Shown here: piece after piece, positions 59,574-64,000 of the stretch | How positions within the stretch are numbered: position 1 is the stretch's first letter | How the letters are laid out: the number at the start of each line of letters is the position of its first letter | Notes under the pieces: model-generated | The model's input: the letters and a program-made list of their open reading frames with translations, nothing else | What the model was told of the DNA's origin: nothing | The model's database searches: none | Translations under genes and position numbers: made by a program | Source: an uncultured Paracoccaceae bacterium | GTDB lineage: Bacteria > Pseudomonadota > Alphaproteobacteria > Rhodobacterales > Rhodobacteraceae | DNA: 64,000 bases | Assembly (NCBI GenBank): GCA_951812305.1 | Contig: CATOSB010000010.1 | Span: forward strand, 1 to 64,000 | Reading direction: 5' to 3'

Positions 59574-61147
59574 GCCCGTTTTCCCTCCAGGTCTACGACG
59601 ATGGCGTCGATGGCCGTGCGCAATTCCGCCTGGCGCGCTACGATACGGGCAATGTCAGCGTTGAGTTCTGTGATATTGATCTCTTCGCGCTCGTCTTTTT
59701 GTTCCACATAGGAGGAGACGGAGATGTTGTAACCGTTTTCGGCAATTTCGCCGTTGTCCACCAGCCGCGCAAAGTGCTCCATGGCCTCCCGATCGGTATA
59801 GGCATCCAGAATCTTTTTCTGGTGATACGGGGTCAGCTTGTTCTTGTTGCCGTTGCGGGTGAATTCGCTCGATGCATCGATGAACAGGGTGGCGTTGTCG
59901 AACTTGGATTTTTTCAGCACGATGATACAGGTGGCAATGGTGGTGCCGAAGAACAGGTCGGGCGGCAGCCGGATCACCGCATCAACGTAATTGTTGTCGA
60001 TCAGATACTGGCGGATTTTCTGCTCTGTGCCACCGCGATAAAGCACGCCTGGAAACTCAACAATCGCCGCTGTACCGTTCACCGCCAGCCAGGAGAGGAC
60101 GTGCATGGTGAAGGCGAGGTCGGCCTTGCTCTTGGGGGCCAGCACACCCGCCGGGGCGTAACGCGGGTCGTTGATGAGCAATGGGTTATCCTTGCCCTCC
60201 CATTTGAGCGAATACGGCGGATTGGAGACGATGGCCTCAAAAGGCTCGTCATCCCAATGGGCGGGGTCGATCAGCGTGTCGCCATGGGCAACGTCGAACT
60301 TTTCGTAATTGACGTCGTGCAGGAACATATTGATGCGGCACAGGTTGAAGGTGGTCAGGTTGGCTTCCTGACCGAAGAAGCCCTGGCGCACTTTGTTATG
60401 GCCCAGCACCTTGGCGAATTTCAGCAGCAGCGAGCCCGATCCGCAGGCGGGGTCGTACACCTTGTTGACCTCGGTCTTTCCCACCACGGTGATGTGGGCC
60501 AGCAGCTCGGAAACCTCCTGCGGGGTGTAGAATTCGCCCCCGGATTTGCCAGCGGTGGAGGCATACATCTGCATCAGGTATTCGTAGGCGTCGCCGAACA
60601 GGTCTATGGTGTTGTCCGAGAAACCGCCCGAGCCGTTGGAGAGTGGCAGGTCGCCGATGGCGTCGAGCAGTTTCACCAGCTTTTCATTGCGCTTGGCAAC
60701 CGTTGAGCCGAGCTTGCTTGAATTGACGTCGAGGTCGTCGAACAGGCCCTTGATGTCGTTTTCGCTGTCGGCGCCAACGGCGGAGCCCTCAATATCGGTA
60801 AAGATGCGGCTCAAGGTTTCGTTGAGGTTGGCATCGTGCCGGGCCCGCCGGCGCACATTGGCGAACAGGTGCGAGGGCAGGATGTAGAATCCCTTTTCCT
60901 TCACCGTCTCGGCGCGGCCGAATTCGGCATCTGCATCACTCAGCGTGGTGTAATCGAAGTCCGGAATGCCTGCCTTGCGTTCCTGCACGTTGAGATAGGC
61001 AGTCAGATTCTCCGAGATGAAGCGGTAGAACAGCATGCCGAGCACGTAGGTTTTGAAGTCCCAGCCGTCGACGCTGCCGCGCAGGTCGTTGGCGATGCGC
61101 CAGATGGTCTTGTGCAGTTCTGCGCGTTCGGCTTCTTTATTGCTCAC
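59570..61147 (-). CDS. hsdM: Type I DNA methyltransferase, M subunit
   Basis: 525 residues with GTG start at 61147. HsdM N-terminal helices (LHKTIWRIANDLRGSVDGWD, FKTYVLGMLFYRFISENL), motif I YDPACGSGSLLLKFA (about 231), NPPYSLKW (about 307), and DVNYEKFDVAHGDTLIDP between them: an N6-adenine methyltransferase. The C-terminal helices (NITELNADIARIVARQAELR) bind HsdS. Complete. The upstream HTH gene has lost its front half, so the promoter may have been replaced. Confidence 0.95.
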   Translation of the reverse strand: MSNKEAERAELHKTIWRIANDLRGSVDGWDFKTYVLGMLFYRFISENLTAYLNVQERKAGIPDFDYTTLSDADAEFGRAETVKEKGFYILPSHLFANVRRRARHDANLNETLSRIFTDIEGSAVGADSENDIKGLFDDLDVNSSKLGSTVAKRNEKLVKLLDAIGDLPLSNGSGGFSDNTIDLFGDAYEYLMQMYASTAGKSGGEFYTPQEVSELLAHITVVGKTEVNKVYDPACGSGSLLLKFAKVLGHNKVRQGFFGQEANLTTFNLCRINMFLHDVNYEKFDVAHGDTLIDPAHWDDEPFEAIVSNPPYSLKWEGKDNPLLINDPRYAPAGVLAPKSKADLAFTMHVLSWLAVNGTAAIVEFPGVLYRGGTEQKIRQYLIDNNYVDAVIRLPPDLFFGTTIATCIIVLKKSKFDNATLFIDASSEFTRNGNKNKLTPYHQKKILDAYTDREAMEHFARLVDNGEIAENGYNISVSSYVEQKDEREEINITELNADIARIVARQAELRTAIDAIVVDLEGKRA

Positions 61148-61265
61148 GTTTCAGGCTTCCCGTCTTCGTCTTGTTTCGTCTGGCCTTTGGTGAGCCTTTC
61201 AATCTCGTCTTTGCGAAAGCGCCATGCGCCTCCAACCTTGAAGCCAGGAAGTCTGTCCTCAGAGT
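61144..61265 (-). pseudogene. C-terminal fragment of an excisionase-type HTH protein
   Basis: The minus strand reads RLPGFKVGGAWRFRKDEIER, then LTKGQTKQDEDGKPET, and stops at 61146-61144, overlapping the hsdM GTG. This is the wing end of a MerR/excisionase-like HTH_17 domain, often the first gene of type I restriction operons. The N-terminal half is absent; the break lies at about 61265, next to an IS5 fragment. Confidence 0.7.
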
Positions 61266-61280
61266 CTGAGCATAATTAAG

Positions 61281-61571
61281 TTGAATGATTTCAGCCAGTT
61301 GTGGTTCACCCGAGGTACAAACTTGGAGGAAATCATGCCTTGGATCGAAATCACTCGCCCCGACTATGACCGACGTGGCCTGCGTTATGCAAGTGACGCG
61401 ACCGACACGGGGTGGGATCTGGTCTCCCCGCCTTTGGAACCGCGCTGCGCGGTTGGGCATCCTGGTGAGGTCGATATGCGCGGTATTTGGGACGCAATCC
61501 AGTACATCGGCGTGGAGGGTTGCTCGCGCCAGCGTGGTACACGTGTCATGTTGCGAAGATCAAAACGCTGA
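61281..61571 (+). pseudogene. IS5-family transposase N-terminal fragment
   Basis: From ATG 61335: MPWIEITRPDYDRRGLRYAS, DATDTGWDLVSPPLEPR, DMRGIWDAIQYIGVEGCS. This is the start of an IS5-family (IS427-like) transposase. After about 61530 the similarity ends and the frame runs into unrelated sequence. It is a remnant at the junction between the restriction island and the transfer backbone. Confidence 0.75.
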
Positions 61572-61693
61572 AAAAGGATTTTGTGTCCCCTTCCCAAATT
61601 GACCCCGTATCGCCCGGCGGGCGTAAACATGACAGGGCAGAGAACACCACCGGCGGATGCGGGTCTCCTGTCGCGGGCCGGAGGCTGGCCGTC

Positions 61694-62380
61694 TCAGCGT
61701 TTCAGCACATCGGCGAGCAGGGCTTTTTTTCGCGCGGACTGGCGTTCGGTTTCCAGAAACCCGTCCAGTTCATCCCGGATGAGCGCGTCGAGACGGGGCA
61801 GGGCGGGGCGGCGGTCGAGAGCCCATGCACCGAGCATGATCTGTCGTCTTGTGCGGTCGCGCCGGGCCTGTTCCCGCGTAATCCCGGCGTCACCGGGCAG
61901 GGCGCTCCCCGATGCAAGCGTATCGAGAAAGCCTTCCATGAAGGCGCTGTTGCGAGCTGCCGTTGCCGCCGAGGGGTGACCGGCGATATGGGCCTCGATA
62001 TCAGACCTGAACCCATCGAAGAGATCGGGCTTGTGGCGGAACTGTGCCACGAGAAACCCGCCGAGGATGGCCTTGCGGCGGGCCTCCTCATTGCGGCCTG
62101 CCTTCTGCGCGCGTTTCCTGATCCCGGAGAGCCGGTCGGTGAGCCTGGCAAGGGATGAGAGCGGCGGGCTGTCGCGTCCGATGGTCTCCCGGAACATTTC
62201 CACGAGTTGGGGTGTTGTCAGCCGCCGCCGGAAATACCCTGCCTTCTGAGCCGCCACGAGCAGGCGCTGTTCCTCACGGTCCCGGACGCGGGCGATCTCG
62301 GCCTCGATCCCGGCGATTTTTTTGTCATCCGTCTGCGTGGCGGTCTTGCGCTCAGAATCGGAGGGAACGTTTTGGGTCAT
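61694..62380 (-). CDS. TraC/MobC-like mobilisation accessory protein
   Basis: 228 residues from MTQNVPSDSE; the upstream Met at 62401 is less likely because AAAGGACAG sits just before 62380. The N-terminal part KIAGIEAEIARVRDREEQRL, LVAAQKAGYFRRRLTTPQLV resembles TraC/MobC proteins that help relaxase at oriT. The C-terminal part (ITREQARRDRTRRQIMLGAW) is additional. Followed by nothing obvious before the IS5 remnant. Moderately sure of the family. Confidence 0.6.
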   Translation of the reverse strand: MTQNVPSDSERKTATQTDDKKIAGIEAEIARVRDREEQRLLVAAQKAGYFRRRLTTPQLVEMFRETIGRDSPPLSSLARLTDRLSGIRKRAQKAGRNEEARRKAILGGFLVAQFRHKPDLFDGFRSDIEAHIAGHPSAATAARNSAFMEGFLDTLASGSALPGDAGITREQARRDRTRRQIMLGAWALDRRPALPRLDALIRDELDGFLETERQSARKKALLADVLKR

Positions 62381-62606
62381 GACTGTCCTTTCGGTGTTCA
62401 TGGGTGATGGCCATCAGCCCGGTGCCCGGGATGGTGCCGCGCGCGCCAAAGCTGTCTTCGAACAGAACTGTCGCCTTGCGGTCAACATGCTCGAATGGCG
62501 GAAAGCCTGGCAGCACGGTTTCGAAATAGTCTTCCAGAAGATAGCGCTCGACATCATCGGGCGGGCGGTTCGGATCCTCAAGGATCTCGTTTGGGCTTTC
62601 GGTCAT
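62352..62606 (-). CDS. Small acidic protein in the transfer operon
   Basis: 84 residues: acidic first half (RPPDDVERYLLEDYFETVLP) and a beta-rich second half (ATVLFEDSFGARGTIPGTGL). It overlaps the TraF-like gene by 4 bp and the TraC-like gene by 29 bp. No family recognised. Confidence 0.6.
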   Translation of the reverse strand: MTESPNEILEDPNRPPDDVERYLLEDYFETVLPGFPPFEHVDRKATVLFEDSFGARGTIPGTGLMAITHEHRKDSHDPKRSLRF

Positions 62607-63058
62607 GGTCGTCCTTTCGATGGTTGTTGGCTGTCAGCCGATGCCCGTGATGCGGGCTCCGGATCGATGAGAAGCAGAGGCTTCCACCAGCCTCTTGCGT
62701 CCTCGTGCCGGACCGGGCCGAGGACACGGCTGTCCAGCGCCCCGGGCGTATCGCCTTCCACGATGAGGGATCCATCGGGGCGGCGCTCTGCGATGCGCTT
62801 GAGAACGCGCAGGCCGTCCGGGGCGTCGGGTGAACAAAGACGGGGATACCAGGGCGCTTCCCGGTGGCGGCGCTCCAGACAGAAGGTGACATAGGCCGCG
62901 CGCTGCGGGTCGGCACGGAGATAGAGGCCGCGCGGGACCGAGGGTGTGGCGTTGCCCAGCACGAGGCCAGCGGCGCTGGCCGCCCAGACGAGCAGCAGCA
63001 CCGCCATGACCGGTGCGCCGAAGAGAAGGGTTCGGGTGACGTCTCTTCTCAAGGTCAA
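62603..63058 (-). CDS. traF: TraF-like conjugative transfer signal peptidase (S26)
   Basis: 151 residues. A membrane helix (about 11-33), the Ser of NATPSVPRGLY (Ser40) and the Lys of GLRVLKRIAERR (Lys87) are the S26 catalytic pair; SLIVEGDTPGALDSRVLGPV is the conserved third box. TraF enzymes mature conjugative pilin, for example by cyclisation in RP4/Ti-type systems. The overlaps with both neighbours (4 bp each) indicate a single operon. Strongly suggests a P-type conjugation apparatus elsewhere on the plasmid. Confidence 0.88.
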   Translation of the reverse strand: MTLRRDVTRTLLFGAPVMAVLLLVWAASAAGLVLGNATPSVPRGLYLRADPQRAAYVTFCLERRHREAPWYPRLCSPDAPDGLRVLKRIAERRPDGSLIVEGDTPGALDSRVLGPVRHEDARGWWKPLLLIDPEPASRASADSQQPSKGRP

Positions 63059-63654
63059 TGACGTTCAGCCTTACCTTCAATCGGGGCCTGAACAGTCCCG
63101 GAGAGCCAGCGCGGCGCGCCGGGTGGGCGGTCCCGCAACACGGCGCGCAGGCGATGGTGACGCCAGCTGAGCGGGCTTTCGAGACGAGACCGCAGCTTCC
63201 AGGCATAGATCTCATGGCGGCAGACCGGGGAGGTGAGATACCAGTCGGCCAGATCGATGAGACGCATAAAGCACTTCCCGGTTTGAACGAGCCTGCCCTG
63301 GCGCGTGTGGGGCCGGGGCAGGAGATCGGTGCTCCAGGGCCGCAGGTTCAGGGGGACGGGCATTGCGGACCCTGACGCCGCCCCGCGCCGCAGGAGGGGG
63401 CCACGCGCCGGCCCGAAGTCGAGGGTCTTGAATGGGATCCCCGGCAGTCCGTCCCAGACGCATCGGGCGTCGATGTTGTCCAGCGCAGGCTTCAACGCAG
63501 GCACCTCTTCTTCCTCAGCCGCTTGCGCCGCCGCGCCCGCCGCAGCCTGAAGCTCCGGGCCTTGCGGCGGGCCTGTTTCGGATCCCGGCCCGGGCGTTTT
63601 GGTGTCCGCGTCACGGCGCATCGGGGCTGGCCGGGACATCAGGCGTTTCAGCAT
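63055..63654 (-). CDS. Hypothetical transfer-region protein
   Basis: 199 residues, GGAGG at a good distance before ATG 63654. The first ~60 residues are disordered; the rest is basic with Trp/Arg-rich blocks (CFMRLIDLADWYLTSPVCRH, EIYAWKLRSRLESPLSWRHH). No family recognised. It overlaps TraF and the upstream HTH gene, so it belongs to the same operon. Confidence 0.6.
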   Translation of the reverse strand: MLKRLMSRPAPMRRDADTKTPGPGSETGPPQGPELQAAAGAAAQAAEEEEVPALKPALDNIDARCVWDGLPGIPFKTLDFGPARGPLLRRGAASGSAMPVPLNLRPWSTDLLPRPHTRQGRLVQTGKCFMRLIDLADWYLTSPVCRHEIYAWKLRSRLESPLSWRHHRLRAVLRDRPPGAPRWLSGTVQAPIEGKAERH

Positions 63655-64000
63655 TGCGGATTTCCTCCAGTTTTTCGAGCCGCTTGCGCACGGCGTGGGC
63701 GCTGCGCCCGATCTCCTTGCCGACCTCTGCGTGGGACTGGCCTTCTTTCAGCATCGCGAACATGCGCGCGTCATCCTCCTGCAACCATCTGCTGCCGTGA
63801 CGCGCCGTCTTCTCTTTTTTGCCCGTGTCCGGACCCGATGCAGCGTCCGGCCCGTCACGGCCCGGGCTTGCGCCTGTCTTCCCGGCTGATCCCTGTGGGT
63901 TCGTTTCGGGTTCTGCTGACCCTGTTCCGGGTGTCTCTGCGTCTCCGGGCGCGCCCGATGCCCCGTCGGTCCCGACCGCTTCCGATGGCTCCTTCGGACC
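63611..64000 (-). CDS. HTH protein, N-terminus outside the window
   Basis: 130 codons from the window edge to TGA 63613-63611. A long Gly/Pro/Ala-rich disordered segment (about 1-75) precedes a Myb/SANT- or sigma-like HTH: SRWLQEDDARMFAMLKEGQS, HAEVGKEIGRSAHAVRKRLE. Probably a regulator or DNA-binding factor of the transfer operon. Confidence 0.65.
   Translation of the reverse strand, partial: GPKEPSEAVGTDGASGAPGDAETPGTGSAEPETNPQGSAGKTGASPGRDGPDAASGPDTGKKEKTARHGSRWLQEDDARMFAMLKEGQSHAEVGKEIGRSAHAVRKRLEKLEEIRNAETPDVPASPDAP

Overview
This window looks like part of a large plasmid from an alphaproteobacterium, most probably a Rhodobacterales (Roseobacter/Paracoccus-like) host. The grounds are the GC-rich backbone, the families present (DUF1403 next to a ScpB-like protein, Hint-domain fragment, large ParB-like protein, ArdC-type antirestriction protein, MobA/MobL-type relaxase) and the dense load of IS66, IS4, IS982, IS110, IS21, IS5 and IS630 elements. 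No rRNA, tRNA or CRISPR was recognised. The identification rests on reading the sequence and family knowledge, not on a database search.

Layout. 1-9,560 is a graveyard of nested mobile elements: an IS982 end, a truncated transposition-helper ATPase followed by a repeat-rich transposon end, an IS5 remnant holding a TA-flanked MITE, a serine resolvase with a companion gene, an IS66 split by an IS4-family element, a Hint-domain gene cut on both sides, an IS982 and an IS110. 9,534-10,717 is a long inverted repeat enclosing two opposed copies of a phage-type HTH gene. 10,971-15,100 is a small replicon: a 233 bp TIR element, a Phd/ParE toxin-antitoxin pair, ParA with a small partner, a Rep_3-type initiator and an iteron array with 21 bp spacing. 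15,104-21,600 holds a second IS66, a beheaded IS21, truncated DUF1403, ScpB, a MITE and an IS630.

21,630-30,036 is a defence-like island: HigB/HigA, an MmeI-like DNA methyltransferase split by an IS630, a DEAD/DEAH helicase, a GIY-YIG nuclease-like protein, and what looks like the N-terminus of a defence-type reverse transcriptase cut off by a MITE. 30,287-42,407 is plasmid backbone: Rpn nuclease, HU, cold-shock and ProQ/FinO-like proteins, DUF-type plasmid genes, a large ParB-like protein, ArdC, a DUF2493 protein and a candidate MOBQ-type oriT near 39,142-39,180.

42,426-54,461 is one open reading frame of 4,011 codons: a MobA/MobL relaxase fused to a Toprim-like region and four helicase-like units, with an in-frame MITE in the fourth. 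It is followed by a complete type I restriction-modification operon on the minus strand (hsdM, hsdS, hsdR) with a zeta-type toxin gene inside it. Its hsdS is interrupted by an 8 bp tandem repeat that is out of frame at the present seven copies, so it is predicted to be phase-variable. 61,694-64,000 returns to the transfer backbone (TraC/MobC-like, TraF-like peptidase, HTH protein).

Working together: relaxase, candidate oriT, TraC-like and TraF-like proteins would serve transfer; ArdC would protect the incoming plasmid from host restriction; three toxin-antitoxin pairs and the restriction systems would stabilise it. Many of the accessory genes have been broken by insertions.
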